This document shows, piece by piece, positions 1-8,660 of a stretch of DNA of 63,655 nt (its first letter is position 1; each line of letters begins with the position of its first letter). Source of the stretch: Lachnospiraceae bacterium UBA3850 (GTDB lineage Bacteria > Bacillota > Clostridia > Lachnospirales > Lachnospiraceae). The notes under the pieces are model-generated. The model searched no databases, was not told the origin of the DNA, and saw only the letters and a program-made list of their open reading frames with translations. Both the position numbers and the translations under genes were made by a program. The stretch is taken from contig DGHK01000029.1 in the NCBI GenBank assembly GCA_002392655.1, forward strand, positions 1 through 63,655, given 5' to 3'.

Positions 1-68
1 TTAGATATTTCATTATAATGATTTCGCAAATCTGCCGATGGTCTGATTGATTCTTGAATAGCCAGCAT
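1..68 (-). CDS. Phd/YefM-family antitoxin, N-terminal fragment cut by window edge
   Basis: Only the first 22 codons lie in the window; the gene runs off the left edge. The translation starts MLAIQESIRPSADLRNHYNE, which is the usual opening of Phd/YefM-type antitoxins of type II toxin-antitoxin pairs (a short strand, then S-x-A-x-L-R-N-x-Y). A very good ribosome site (GGAGGAG, about 6 bases upstream) and a consensus promoter precede it. Known for the family: the antitoxin binds its own promoter and neutralises a RelE/YoeB-like toxin encoded next to it. The toxin would lie outside the window, so the pair itself is inferred. Confidence 0.75.
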   Translation of the reverse strand, partial: MLAIQESIRPSADLRNHYNEIS

Positions 69-96
69 AATATCTCCTCCTTATTTATATAGACAT

Positions 97-125
97 ATTA
101 TATCGTAATTTGTCTATGCGTGCAA
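97..125 (-). promoter_or_regulatory. Sigma-A promoter of the antitoxin gene
   Basis: Reading the minus strand: TTGCAC at 120-125, a 17-base spacer, and a perfect TATAAT at 97-102, about 29 bases before the start codon. Confidence 0.75.
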
Positions 126-185
126 GAGATACATTTCCTAAAGTATGAGTACTATCACACTCATGTGTAAAAAAGTACATAGATT

Positions 186-425
186 CTATCTATCCTTGAT
201 AATCCTAATAATCTCCTCAAGTTGTTTATTTAGCTCAACATCATCGTTTCTCTTTTCATCAATCATAGAAACTGTCCTGCGTATTATTTGTTCATCTCTC
301 CTCCCTACAGAAAAACATATCGCCAATATGCTTTCATTGGTAAGTAAATGTCCAAGATAAATAATTACGCATCGTGCTTGATCTATATTTCCTTTTCTTT
401 TTTTTGACCTTATATCTTCAATTGA
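186..425 (-). pseudogene. Remnant encoding a DnaA domain-IV-like helix-turn-helix
   Basis: An open frame without any usable start codon reads SIEDIRSKKRKGNI, then QARCVIIYLGHLLTNESI, then VGRRDEQIIRR, ending at a TAG at 186-188. This matches the order of DnaA domain IV (EDI-SKKR, AR..A.YL..LT..S...I, GGRDH.TV), although the key GRDHTT is GRRDEQ here. The domain also occurs at the C-terminus of some IS200-like (REP-associated) tyrosine transposases, so this may be the tail of such a transposase. The frame is closed by a TGA at 441-443 just upstream and fuses abruptly to a WYL fragment, so I read it as a relic. The DnaA-like assignment is by eye. Confidence 0.5.
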
Positions 426-520
426 AACATATCTATCACATCACTGATCATAGGAAGCATAATTCTGAATGATACTGTAACATCCTCGCTTGAATACATA
501 TACGGATGTTTTTTCATATA
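425..520 (-). pseudogene. WYL-regulator fragment (32 codons)
   Basis: The minus-strand frame reads YMKKHPYMYSSEDV, then TVSFRIMLPMISDVIDMF. It matches 27 of 32 residues of the region after the WYL domain of the intact WYL regulator encoded at 11920-13014. The match starts right after a stop codon (TGA at 521-523) and ends where the DnaA-like fragment begins, so it is an isolated internal piece, not a gene. It shows that a second, related WYL locus was once present here. Confidence 0.8.
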
Positions 521-630
521 TCAAAAAAATCATCATTTCTAATACTTATTACAAGATGATTAATGCGTCAATTTTAGCCCATCGTAGTTCTTATACTCTA
601 CTTAAGAATAACCAAAAGGAGGACCTATTT

Positions 631-1641
631 ATGATTATCATTGATGAGATCTGCAAGTTTGTTAATTCAAAGGACATCGCAGATTATTTAGGAGAAATAG
701 AATACAACTTTTCCTTAGCGGAAGCTTCATGGCTTATCTATCAATGCAAACACCTAAATCTTAAAGAAAAGCATAAAGAATGGGAGCACTTAATCGAGAA
801 CACATTTGATTGGCCATTTGAGACATCCGAATCAAAAGAGCCAAGTCTTCACAGATTCCTTAAGCGCTATATCGAGACAGAAAATAGATATTTAAAAGAA
901 TTCACGAATCCTGATGGATCTATATATCATTTCTCTGTAAATGTTATTGAATCAAATGATTTAGATTATATAGCTACTGTTGATTGTTTTTATTCATCAT
1001 ATGAGAACTGCTTACAAGCAGCAAAAGAATACTGCAAAGATTTCCAGGAGCCAGATTGTAAATCATTCAGGATAAAAATGGTAAAAAAAAGCATCGACTC
1101 TTCTGATGAATTTAAAGATCGTCTGGATATATATCTAAACAATAAATTCGAAATAGAATCCATCGACGCATATGGTATCCCGGAAGAAGATCTTAACACA
1201 CTAATTGCCTTTGACTGTATGTGGTTTTCATTCCCCACACCATTCAAAAAGGGAGATATCATATGTGGAAGGCACTCCTCTCCGGATCTTTGCAGGGGGC
1301 CTATGGTATTAGAATGCACCGCCCCGGAATACTACAAAGAAAAAAATCGAAAAGGACGTGATATTTCTGATATGTGGATGATGGGCTATTTTCAATCTGA
1401 TACAGGGGAAATCTACAGCGAAACATCTAATGACAACTATATGGATTTTGAATATTATCCGATAGAAAAACTAACCGGCAAGCAACGAATATTGATTGCA
1501 CTCAGTAATTATTTGAAAGATGAGATTGATATATCGCTTATGGTAAAAGCTTACCACCAGATTCTTCTTGAAGAAACTGCTCACGACAATATGCCGAGAG
1601 AATTCACAGAAGAAGGCTTAAAATTAGCAGGACTTCGATAG
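631..1641 (+). CDS. Conserved hypothetical protein
   Basis: A 336-residue protein on the plus strand. I start it at ATG 631 because a strong AAGGAGG site lies just upstream; an open frame continues further upstream (to 490) but runs through the WYL scar and has no ribosome site. No known domain was recognised. It is acidic and soluble-looking, with no signal peptide or membrane segment. Visible landmarks are FPTPFKKGDIICG near residue 210, a Cys pair in the same area, and a negatively charged C-terminal third. It converges with the AAA+ ATPase gene, sharing a terminator hairpin. Confidence 0.75.
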   Translation: MIIIDEICKFVNSKDIADYLGEIEYNFSLAEASWLIYQCKHLNLKEKHKEWEHLIENTFDWPFETSESKEPSLHRFLKRYIETENRYLKEFTNPDGSIYHFSVNVIESNDLDYIATVDCFYSSYENCLQAAKEYCKDFQEPDCKSFRIKMVKKSIDSSDEFKDRLDIYLNNKFEIESIDAYGIPEEDLNTLIAFDCMWFSFPTPFKKGDIICGRHSSPDLCRGPMVLECTAPEYYKEKNRKGRDISDMWMMGYFQSDTGEIYSETSNDNYMDFEYYPIEKLTGKQRILIALSNYLKDEIDISLMVKAYHQILLEETAHDNMPREFTEEGLKLAGLR

Positions 1642-1650
1642 TCCTGCTAA
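1624..1650. terminator. Shared convergent terminator hairpin
   Basis: Ten-base inverted repeat TTAGCAGGAC / GTCCTGCTAA with a seven-base loop; it contains the stop codons of both converging genes. On the minus strand it is followed by TTTT. Confidence 0.65.
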
Positions 1651-3686
1651 CATGCAAAGCCCATTTTTATTTTGACTTCTTTTTTTATCTTCGGAATCTC
1701 TATATCCTCTGCACAGAAAGTCAAGAGATCATCTCTGCTTATATCATCCAGATTCATTTTCAGGAGACGGCTCGCCTGTGTCATCCTGGCTTTCTCAATA
1801 ACATTTCTTACATATCTTCCATTTCCGAAATCGGACTGTTCAATAGCTGCCTCAAAGTTATCTTTAAGCTTTTCAAGTGCATCCTCCGTAAAATGCATAC
1901 CTTTCTTATCAGCCAAATGTACAGCAATATCACAAAGCTCATCAACGCAGTAATCTTCAAACGGAACATGAAATGCGATACGGGAACGAAGTCCCGGATT
2001 CTTCGCTAAAAACGTTTCCATCTTATCCGGATAACCCGCAAATATGACAATCACTTCATCTCTGTGATTTTCCATTTCCTGCACTATAGTATTGATAGCT
2101 TCGTCGCCATATAATCCATCTCTGTCGTCAACCAAGGAATAAGCCTCATCTATAAAGAGTACTCCGCCTTTAGCATCTTCAAACTTTGCCTTAACTGTTG
2201 GAGCTGTCCAACCTACAAATCTGCCAACAAGATCCTGACGTCCCACTTCTACAAGTCTTCCGGTCGATAAAACACCATTATCCTTCATGATATCTGCAAA
2301 CAGCCTTGCCACAGTAGTCTTTGCTGTTCCCGGATTTCCCGTAAAGACCATATGCATAGATGGAGAATCCTGCTGTATTCCTTTATCACTAAACAGTTTT
2401 TGAGCCTTATAATAATCCAACGCCTGATGAATAACCTTCTTTACTTCGTCTAGGCCAATCATTTTTTCCAGATCATCATATGCCGTCCCCTTCGGCGACT
2501 CTTTCACTTTTTTCTTTGTCACCGATTCAATACACTGATACTGTGGATAAATCGATCTTTTTAGTTTAACTCTGAACCATTCATGGAAATCCGTATCCAG
2601 GTCTCGTAAAAGGTAATTTCCATCTTCCTTAATCTGTCCCATCAACTGTTTATCCGGTCTTACATGATAGTCCTTTGCCTTTTTTGACAGAACCTTTCTA
2701 GCTTCTTCAGCAGGAATAAATTCTTCTTTTAGTTCCACGATGCTTACATTTCCCAGATACTCATAAAACCATCCTTTTATCTTCGTACATTCCTTTGGAA
2801 AACTATAAATCGTGAGTACATCGTTGCTATACTTATTCATAATTTTCGATAGGTTCTCAATAGTAGCTCTAACTCCGCTCGCTTGACTACCTTCAACATT
2901 CTCCTCACATTGAAATGTAATAACAAGTGAACCACCTGAACAGCTCTTATAAAGAGCTTCCAATTCGTTCATTTCTGCATCATTATTTCTATACCTTCCG
3001 TTAGCTTCTAAATCAACGAACGTAACTCTTTTATTTCTTATTCTGCAATTATCATATAGTGCCTGAAGAACCAGCTTGGGAGTTGATTCTTTTATTTCCT
3101 TATCATCTGACTCAATCATATAATGAACCGGATGACCTATAAGATTTGTATGTTTCTTTCCGGTATAAATACGATCCAATTCAGGTATAAGTGTATTGCG
3201 ATTATATAAGTTTTCTGCTTTCTTATATATATTTGTAACTTCAAAGTCATCCAAAATCAATTCATTATAATGTAAATAAAAAGCATGACCACGACGACCA
3301 ATAGCACTTATCCCCATTGAATCAAGCGCATTCTTTATTGTTGAGCGGCGTAAATGGTTAATATACTCCGCATCATCCATCATTCGTTCGATTTCACAAA
3401 AAGTTATTTCCTCATACTCTATATTCATCAAAGAAATTTCAAGTGCTGTAAGATATTTATTCAATTTTATTTTTATATCATCTATGCTATTAATAATAGC
3501 ACCAATTGTGACACTTTCATCAGACATGTTTTCTATAAAAAAGAATCCATCATCTATTACATCCTGCTTATTTGTTTCTTTTTGAATTAATCTATTTATT
3601 TTTGTTATTTCACGATTATCACACTCTGAACAGAACATTATAGTTTTCTCAGTTTTGGGTATTCCATCGACTTTGATATATAACAT
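1647..3686 (-). CDS. AAA+ ATPase, CbbX/SpoVK type, with a long N-terminal extension
   Basis: A 679-residue protein. The C-terminal third is a CbbX/SpoVK-like AAA+ module: Walker A GNPGTAKTT at about 450-458, Walker B VLFIDEAYSL at about 509-518, and GLRSR in the expected arginine-finger area. The first 400 residues are unlike known domains; around residues 215-250 there is a strand rich in hydrophobics followed by acidic residues (VTFVDLE), which could be a decayed second ATPase core without a P-loop. ATG 3686 is chosen because GGGAGGTGAT precedes it; an in-frame TTG 15 bases earlier lacks a site. The gene directly follows rtcB (about 15 bases), so it is probably a chaperone-like remodeller acting with the RNA ligase; the substrate is unknown. 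Confidence 0.85.
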   Translation of the reverse strand: MLYIKVDGIPKTEKTIMFCSECDNREITKINRLIQKETNKQDVIDDGFFFIENMSDESVTIGAIINSIDDIKIKLNKYLTALEISLMNIEYEEITFCEIERMMDDAEYINHLRRSTIKNALDSMGISAIGRRGHAFYLHYNELILDDFEVTNIYKKAENLYNRNTLIPELDRIYTGKKHTNLIGHPVHYMIESDDKEIKESTPKLVLQALYDNCRIRNKRVTFVDLEANGRYRNNDAEMNELEALYKSCSGGSLVITFQCEENVEGSQASGVRATIENLSKIMNKYSNDVLTIYSFPKECTKIKGWFYEYLGNVSIVELKEEFIPAEEARKVLSKKAKDYHVRPDKQLMGQIKEDGNYLLRDLDTDFHEWFRVKLKRSIYPQYQCIESVTKKKVKESPKGTAYDDLEKMIGLDEVKKVIHQALDYYKAQKLFSDKGIQQDSPSMHMVFTGNPGTAKTTVARLFADIMKDNGVLSTGRLVEVGRQDLVGRFVGWTAPTVKAKFEDAKGGVLFIDEAYSLVDDRDGLYGDEAINTIVQEMENHRDEVIVIFAGYPDKMETFLAKNPGLRSRIAFHVPFEDYCVDELCDIAVHLADKKGMHFTEDALEKLKDNFEAAIEQSDFGNGRYVRNVIEKARMTQASRLLKMNLDDISRDDLLTFCAEDIEIPKIKKEVKIKMGFAC

Positions 3687-3701
3687 GTCATCACCTCCCA
3701 A

Positions 3702-4913
3702 CTATCTATCAGATGCCTTAAAGTTATATACGGATTTAAGTACCTCTATCACATCTACGGATTCACTTATTACATCGATAATATCTTCCAGGGATTTATA
3801 AGCCATAGGAGCTTCATCTAAAGTCCTGTTATTTATAGATGTCGTATATATACCCTTCATAGCTTCCTGATATTCTTCCATTGACAGGGTGCTCTTTGCT
3901 TCCTTTCGGGACATGATCCGTCCGGCACCATGTGGTGCAGAGTAATTCCACTCCGGATTGCCTTTTCCGGTAGCAAGCACACTTCCATCTCTCATATTTA
4001 TAGGGATTAACACCTTCTCTCCCTTATGAGCAGCAATCGCGCCCTTACGAAGTATCTTCTCTTCAGTATCTATATAATTATGAATCGTATGAAATGCTTC
4101 CCCTGCCGTTAAACCTGTCTTTTCTAAAAGTATCTCTGCCATCTTCTCACGATTTCTTCTTGCAAAACGCTGACATATCTCTACATCATGCAGGTAATCA
4201 TCAAAATAGCTTCCATACAACCAACAAAGGTCATCTGGTATATCAGACTTTTTATACTGAAAGCTTCTATGTAAATCCTTTATGGCCTCAGCTATTTCAC
4301 TGGCACGTCCTTCTGCCTTATACGTTCTTATTAGTTCTTCTCGGTCTTTTAACAATGTCGCTTTTCCATGTTGTAATCCTATAGCAAGATTTTGATAATG
4401 CTCTGCAACCTGCTTTCCAAGATTACGACTTCCGGAATGGATCACCAGATAATAAGTACCATCAGAAGACTGATCTATCTCTATGAAATGGTTTCCTCCC
4501 CCAAGTGTTCCCAAAGCCCTCTCCAGCTTTCTTGAATCCTTTAAGTCTCTAAAGCATCTGAGATCAGTCAGATCAAATCTCTCTTTTCTTTCATCCCATA
4601 CATTTCTTCCTGATTGAATAAAATGTGCTGCCTTATCGAACTCTTCCATATCTATAGGACCTTTGCCCAGATTCACTGTATACATACCACAGCCGACATC
4701 CACGCCCACAACATTCGGAACAACTTTATCCGTTATAGTCATGGTTGTTCCGATAGTGCAGCCTTTTCCGTAATGAACATCCGGCATAATACGCACCTGA
4801 GAACCCTCTGCTAATTCATAGTCACACATACGACGAATCTGCTCGATGGCCTCATTCTCATATACCTTTGCATAGCATATAGCTGTACATCTTTTTCCAA
4901 CTATCTCAAACAT
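3702..4913 (-). CDS. rtcB: RtcB-family RNA-splicing ligase (copy 1)
   Basis: 403 residues, the short bacterial RtcB form. RtcB joins RNA 2',3'-cyclic phosphate (or 3'-phosphate) ends to 5'-OH ends using GTP and Mn2+. Visible family motifs are MPDVHYGKGCTIG, VDVGCGM (metal Cys), GTLGGGNHFIEID, IHSGSRNLG, and SAPHGAGR, whose His is the one guanylylated in the family. It sits between a small protein gene and an AAA+ ATPase with almost no gaps, so it is cotranscribed. It differs clearly in sequence from the second RtcB at 15116-16267 (403 versus 383 residues), so the two are old paralogues or separately acquired. Archease was not found in the window. Confidence 0.95.
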   Translation of the reverse strand: MFEIVGKRCTAICYAKVYENEAIEQIRRMCDYELAEGSQVRIMPDVHYGKGCTIGTTMTITDKVVPNVVGVDVGCGMYTVNLGKGPIDMEEFDKAAHFIQSGRNVWDERKERFDLTDLRCFRDLKDSRKLERALGTLGGGNHFIEIDQSSDGTYYLVIHSGSRNLGKQVAEHYQNLAIGLQHGKATLLKDREELIRTYKAEGRASEIAEAIKDLHRSFQYKKSDIPDDLCWLYGSYFDDYLHDVEICQRFARRNREKMAEILLEKTGLTAGEAFHTIHNYIDTEEKILRKGAIAAHKGEKVLIPINMRDGSVLATGKGNPEWNYSAPHGAGRIMSRKEAKSTLSMEEYQEAMKGIYTTSINNRTLDEAPMAYKSLEDIIDVISESVDVIEVLKSVYNFKASDR

Positions 4914-5144
4914 CTATCTCACCTCGCTCTGTATTTCACTTCTCCTCTTCAAAGCCTCATCCTCTTCCGTCATTTCTTCAGGCTTAACCCGTCTTAATCT
5001 AAAAAGCGGTGAAAGCATAGGTTCATAAAAGCCAACTTCTGCATGCTTATAAAACCTTTTATGCTTAAGCGCTGTAATTCTATATTCATCAGTAAAAGGA
5101 AGCTGATTATTTATATTCTTAGAACCACTTATAAAAACCTTCAT
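4914..5144 (-). CDS. Small hypothetical protein in the rtcB operon
   Basis: 76 residues, starting MKVFISGSKNI. The start at 5144 is chosen because GGGGAAG lies about 7 bases upstream; an in-frame ATG at 5165 overlaps the previous stop. The opening hydrophobic strand followed by SGS resembles the first strand of Rossmann-like SLOG nucleotide-binding proteins, but the rest of such a fold is absent, so it could be a trimmed relic or a distinct mini-protein. The C-terminal half is charged (EEMTEEDEALKRR). It abuts rtcB, whose start codon follows its stop immediately. Confidence 0.65.
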   Translation of the reverse strand: MKVFISGSKNINNQLPFTDEYRITALKHKRFYKHAEVGFYEPMLSPLFRLRRVKPEEMTEEDEALKRRSEIQSEVR

Positions 5145-5161
5145 AATTATTCTTCCCCATA

Positions 5162-6247
5162 TCAATTATGTTTATTTCGCTTAGCCCGCAATCGTTTTAT
5201 TATTTCAACTGTTGATCCACCCTCATAAGCAGAATCAAAAATATCTTTTGCAAGATAATCCATTTCATCACATACATCATCAATAGATACATCAACCGTT
5301 GTATGCGTTGCTCCACTGATATGAAGTCCACCATGATGTTCTTGGCGGTGTTTTACTACTACATTAATCCTGATTTTTCCCGCAGATAAATCAGAGTTAT
5401 AGTCAAAATAGTTTTCAATATAAATGTGTAACCCCTTAGCAAATTGTTGAGCCGCCTCAAACTCCCACGGCTTACAGCCTTCAATGTCCTTAGGTTTTTT
5501 ATCACGCATAGCACCTATTTTTTCTATAAGATTAATATCCTTTCGATACACCTTCTGTTTCGTAACACGTGGGATAATGTACTCCATTGTATTTTTGAAC
5601 AGATTTTTAAAACCATCATAATCAAAATAGTTGTTTTCCAGCTGGGCATATAATAAGTGCCAATAATACTTCAACTCTTTGCGTCGTTTATCTATATTTT
5701 CATAAATAATACTTTCACGTTCGGGAGATTCTTTCTGCTTGTAATACCCCATCAAAGTGAAATTAGCATATTCACATCCTGAAAAGACACTTTTATAGTC
5801 CCCATCCCCGATAAGTATGATACTTGCACGTTTAGAAGCAAATGTAATAACGGATTTAAGCATTTCCTGCATTTTCACACTATCTGTCGACAATGCTTCA
5901 ACATCGTCTATTATGAGAACGATCCATCCGCAGGAAGGAGGCAGGATATTAATATTATTTTCAAGACCATCTTTTTCATCAGGTTCATGCATATAAAGTC
6001 TCAAAATATACGAATAATAATTCCACATATTACGATAAAAGTTTTCTGCTGAGTAATGAGCTAGATAAACTTCTCCGGGCATTTCTTGTTCAATAATATC
6101 AAACATCATCTTCTTGATTGTCGCATTAGTAAGTGCACGATCATGACTGTTCACATACATTATATTTTGATTTTCAGGTCTACACTTTTCGCACCTATCA
6201 CACCAGTTTTTCAAGCTTGTATACATTTCTTTATCTATAACTGTCAT
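5162..6247 (-). CDS. ATPase-like protein lacking a P-loop, first gene of the rtcB operon
   Basis: 361 residues with a good GGAGGAG site. Near residue 110-118 it has a Walker-B-like strand, IVLIIDDVEAL, followed by a helix and a second strand ASIILIGDGDYK (sensor-1-like), which together resemble the core of a STAND/AAA ATPase. No GxxxxGK[ST] P-loop is present upstream; only IMYVNSHDRALTNATIKK fills that place. The N-terminus has a C-x2-C pair (CDRCEKC). A C-terminal HHGGLHISGATHTTVDVS segment looks beta-rich. It probably pairs with the AAA+ ATPase three genes downstream; that is inference. No exact family name can be given. Confidence 0.7.
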   Translation of the reverse strand: MTVIDKEMYTSLKNWCDRCEKCRPENQNIMYVNSHDRALTNATIKKMMFDIIEQEMPGEVYLAHYSAENFYRNMWNYYSYILRLYMHEPDEKDGLENNINILPPSCGWIVLIIDDVEALSTDSVKMQEMLKSVITFASKRASIILIGDGDYKSVFSGCEYANFTLMGYYKQKESPERESIIYENIDKRRKELKYYWHLLYAQLENNYFDYDGFKNLFKNTMEYIIPRVTKQKVYRKDINLIEKIGAMRDKKPKDIEGCKPWEFEAAQQFAKGLHIYIENYFDYNSDLSAGKIRINVVVKHRQEHHGGLHISGATHTTVDVSIDDVCDEMDYLAKDIFDSAYEGGSTVEIIKRLRAKRNKHN

Positions 6248-6330
6248 ATTTCTCCTCCGGAATTAGTGCTTTCACATCATTCTTAACTAACAATCATGAT
6301 ATACGGAGCAATGAGTATTTTTTGTCCCAT

Positions 6331-6360
6331 AAAAAAAGAAGAAGTGATCAAATCACTTCT
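6331..6360 (-). terminator. Terminator of the ten-gene WYL/DUF2779 operon
   Basis: Nine-base stem AGAAGTGAT / ATCACTTCT with a three-base loop; on the minus strand it runs into seven T residues (6331-6337). The stop codon of the last operon gene is inside the stem. Confidence 0.8.
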
Positions 6361-6694
6361 CCTTATCAAGATAGCATTGATAATGCTTACTGTGATCATA
6401 TCTAATTATTGGAGTCTCCGTGAGTTCAAAAGCCTTGATAATTACCGATATATAAGAATCATCAATATGAGGACTCATATACACTATCGGTTTTCCTTTA
6501 CCTGTATAATCAACCCTGCCTCTCGGATAATAATCAAAAGGTTTATTGCATCCTTTTGGTCTTATGCTCTCCCACAACTTTTTATGATTATATGTCTTAC
6601 CGGATTTTGAGATTCCTTCCTGATATTTCCCATCAAACGGGAATGCTAACAGTTTGTCATCCACAATCCAAAAAATGCCTCTAGCATTATTCAC
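6353..6694 (-). CDS. Hypothetical protein, last gene of the WYL/DUF2779 operon
   Basis: 113 residues. The start is GTG at 6694 with CAGGAG about ten bases upstream. The protein has no recognised domain; landmarks are an N-terminal WIVDDKLLAFPFDG, a basic centre and YYPRGRVDYTGKGKPIVY. Its fold looks mixed alpha/beta and soluble. It follows the first paralogue gene by 38 bases and its stop codon lies inside the operon terminator. Confidence 0.7.
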   Translation of the reverse strand: MNNARGIFWIVDDKLLAFPFDGKYQEGISKSGKTYNHKKLWESIRPKGCNKPFDYYPRGRVDYTGKGKPIVYMSPHIDDSYISVIIKAFELTETPIIRYDHSKHYQCYLDKEK

Positions 6695-6732
6695 GAAAAC
6701 TATACTCCTGGTTAACTTAATCTATTGAGGAA

Positions 6733-7812
6733 CTAGTTCCCCCATATTTTTTTTATTTCTTCCTTTAGGATTTTCTCTCCACACGTTTCTTTGGCTTTAT
6801 TCCAATAGATATAATCAAACATAATACGATTAATCCCAGGTTTTTTCTCTGAAATAATTGAAGCAATTGCATTCTGATAGTTTGTATACTCACCTTCTTT
6901 TCCTTTAAGGCCGCTCCAAGCTTTATATTTATCATAACCAGGCTTTTCTTTAAATAAATAATAATAGCTTTCAAACACAAACTTCATCATATAACTATCC
7001 ATTGGAGCATCACAATTATCAAATCTTTTTGCTATCACTGAATCATCATAGTGTTTGGAATATAAATACTTCATAGTCATATTAATCAGTTTCTGAATCT
7101 TACCAAATGAAAAATCATCAATCTTTTTTTCACTATTATCATTTTCTTGAGTTATCCTAATTACAGTATCATCAAAACTCGGATTATCCCTTCCACCTAT
7201 TATACCTTCTGCATATTCTTTCACAGCTTCTTTAATTCGTGAATTATCAATCAGTATCTTCTTTTCACCTTCTTTTGATACGCGATTCATAGCATCATTC
7301 GCTGCCATCTCATAGAAAAAATCAAATATACAATCATCAATTATTTTTCTTTTTATTTCTATCACCTTATCACCATACGAAATCACAAACTTATCCGCAT
7401 TAACCTCTAGCTTTACCTCTTCTCCATTATAAGAAGCCCCACTTACGCCTTCATCATCCAAATTTATATCTTCAAACTCATCCGCTTCTTTCCAAGCATC
7501 CATTACTCCAAAAGGAGACTTTGCTATGGCATATGATAATGGATGTCCCCAATACATAACTCCACATAATGTATACACATATCCGTCAAATATTGCACTT
7601 ACTAACCCATATGCAGCATTGGATATATGAACCATTTTTCCCTGCTCATCCCATATAGCTACAACACCGCCTTGTCCAGATGAAACTGTGAAATTTCCAA
7701 TAGTAAGGCCACCTTTTTTTGAAACAGTTATTCCTTCAAGGTCTTCCTCATTTGCATATTTCCAATACTTCGCCACATCATCTATCAATGATTTTATCTG
7801 TTTATTTTCCAC
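6733..7812 (-). CDS. Paralogue family member A (largest, with extra N-terminal domain)
   Basis: 359 residues from a GTG start at 7812, chosen because GAGGGAGG lies 8 bases upstream; an ATG 18 bases earlier has no site. The C-terminal half carries the motifs shared with three neighbours: a helix ending AANDAMNRV, then IQKLINMTMKYLY (from about 239), PMDSYMM, and AWSGL-x-Y-x-NYQNA. The N-terminal 160 residues are extra and beta-rich (GNFTVSSGQGGVVAIWDEQG), possibly a sensor-like or repeat domain. Function unknown. The shared core faintly recalls the helical core of helix-hairpin-helix glycosylase-like proteins (Q-K-x-x-N-x-x-x-K-Y-L-Y, then P-x-D), which is a weak by-eye resemblance. Confidence 0.75.
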   Translation of the reverse strand: MENKQIKSLIDDVAKYWKYANEEDLEGITVSKKGGLTIGNFTVSSGQGGVVAIWDEQGKMVHISNAAYGLVSAIFDGYVYTLCGVMYWGHPLSYAIAKSPFGVMDAWKEADEFEDINLDDEGVSGASYNGEEVKLEVNADKFVISYGDKVIEIKRKIIDDCIFDFFYEMAANDAMNRVSKEGEKKILIDNSRIKEAVKEYAEGIIGGRDNPSFDDTVIRITQENDNSEKKIDDFSFGKIQKLINMTMKYLYSKHYDDSVIAKRFDNCDAPMDSYMMKFVFESYYYLFKEKPGYDKYKAWSGLKGKEGEYTNYQNAIASIISEKKPGINRIMFDYIYWNKAKETCGEKILKEEIKKIWGN

Positions 7813-7860
7813 TATGATGTCCTCCCTCATCTTTATCTGAAAACCTACCGACTATTCCAA

Positions 7861-8613
7861 TTATTGAATACTCGTCTTTAATTGTTCTTGATAATCAGAT
7901 AAACGCTTTTTTAATTCAGAACTACATTCTGGTGACTTAATTATCTTATCTGCATATGAAATCTGTGTTTTGGTTTCAGCTTTTTTCTTTTCTCCCATCC
8001 ATAAGCTAAATTCTTTTTCTAAGACTATTTCGTCCATAAAATAGTTTCTTATATTTTGTTCTATACTCAAATACTTGCTTACATCGTTAATCTTGGACCA
8101 AGCTTGGCCATCATATTCTTTATCTACTTCACGTTTATACCACTTTAAAATATAACCATCTAATGGCATATGACTGAATACAAAATGGTCATGTTTGTTT
8201 TCGCGGAATTCTTTACAACAATATAGATATTTGAAAGCCATATTTATAAGCTTTTGTGCCTGCCCAATTTTCAGATTTCCACAATTACAAACATCACTAT
8301 TTACTTCGAAATACCATCCATCAAATGCATTTTCTTTCTTTTTAGGTGACTTATCAAAATAGTATTTTAGTCTTTCAGCCAATAGTTGCTTTGCCTCAAC
8401 TCTTTGTTTAGCCACAGACTTATTCTTGTTATTTGTTAATGTCCTACACATATCAAGCCACGCTTGTTCAACTACTAACTCATAAATATCTTCACCATGA
8501 GTTATATTATCCAGAGATATTGTATTTCCATTTACAATCAATGATTTAAGCGGACCTCTATTAATCCCTGATACAAATTCTTTTATATCTTTATTAATAT
8601 CATTCCCTGCCAT
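7861..8613 (-). CDS. Paralogue family member B
   Basis: 250 residues; ATG 8613 follows GGGAGGTTAACA. Family motifs are in the usual order: YELVVEQAWLDMCRTL, AQKLINMAFKYLY (from about 119), MPLDGYIL, AWSKINDVSKY. A CNCG cluster just before the QK motif is unique to this member and could bind a metal. The C-terminal 40 residues are a charged helix absent from the other copies. Distance to neighbours is under 50 bases, so it is an operon member. Function unknown. Confidence 0.75.
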   Translation of the reverse strand: MAGNDINKDIKEFVSGINRGPLKSLIVNGNTISLDNITHGEDIYELVVEQAWLDMCRTLTNNKNKSVAKQRVEAKQLLAERLKYYFDKSPKKKENAFDGWYFEVNSDVCNCGNLKIGQAQKLINMAFKYLYCCKEFRENKHDHFVFSHMPLDGYILKWYKREVDKEYDGQAWSKINDVSKYLSIEQNIRNYFMDEIVLEKEFSLWMGEKKKAETKTQISYADKIIKSPECSSELKKRLSDYQEQLKTSIQ

Positions 8614-8660
8614 TGTTAACCTCCCTTCAACATGCAAATTTTATCCTTATAAGACTTTGC

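Noticed and set aside
145..360. A 71-codon plus-strand frame
   Set aside because: It has no ribosome site and runs antisense to the DnaA-like fragment, which matches a known domain.
990..1319. A minus-strand 109-codon frame inside the hypothetical gene at 631-1641
   Set aside because: Shadow of the plus-strand gene, which has a strong ribosome site.
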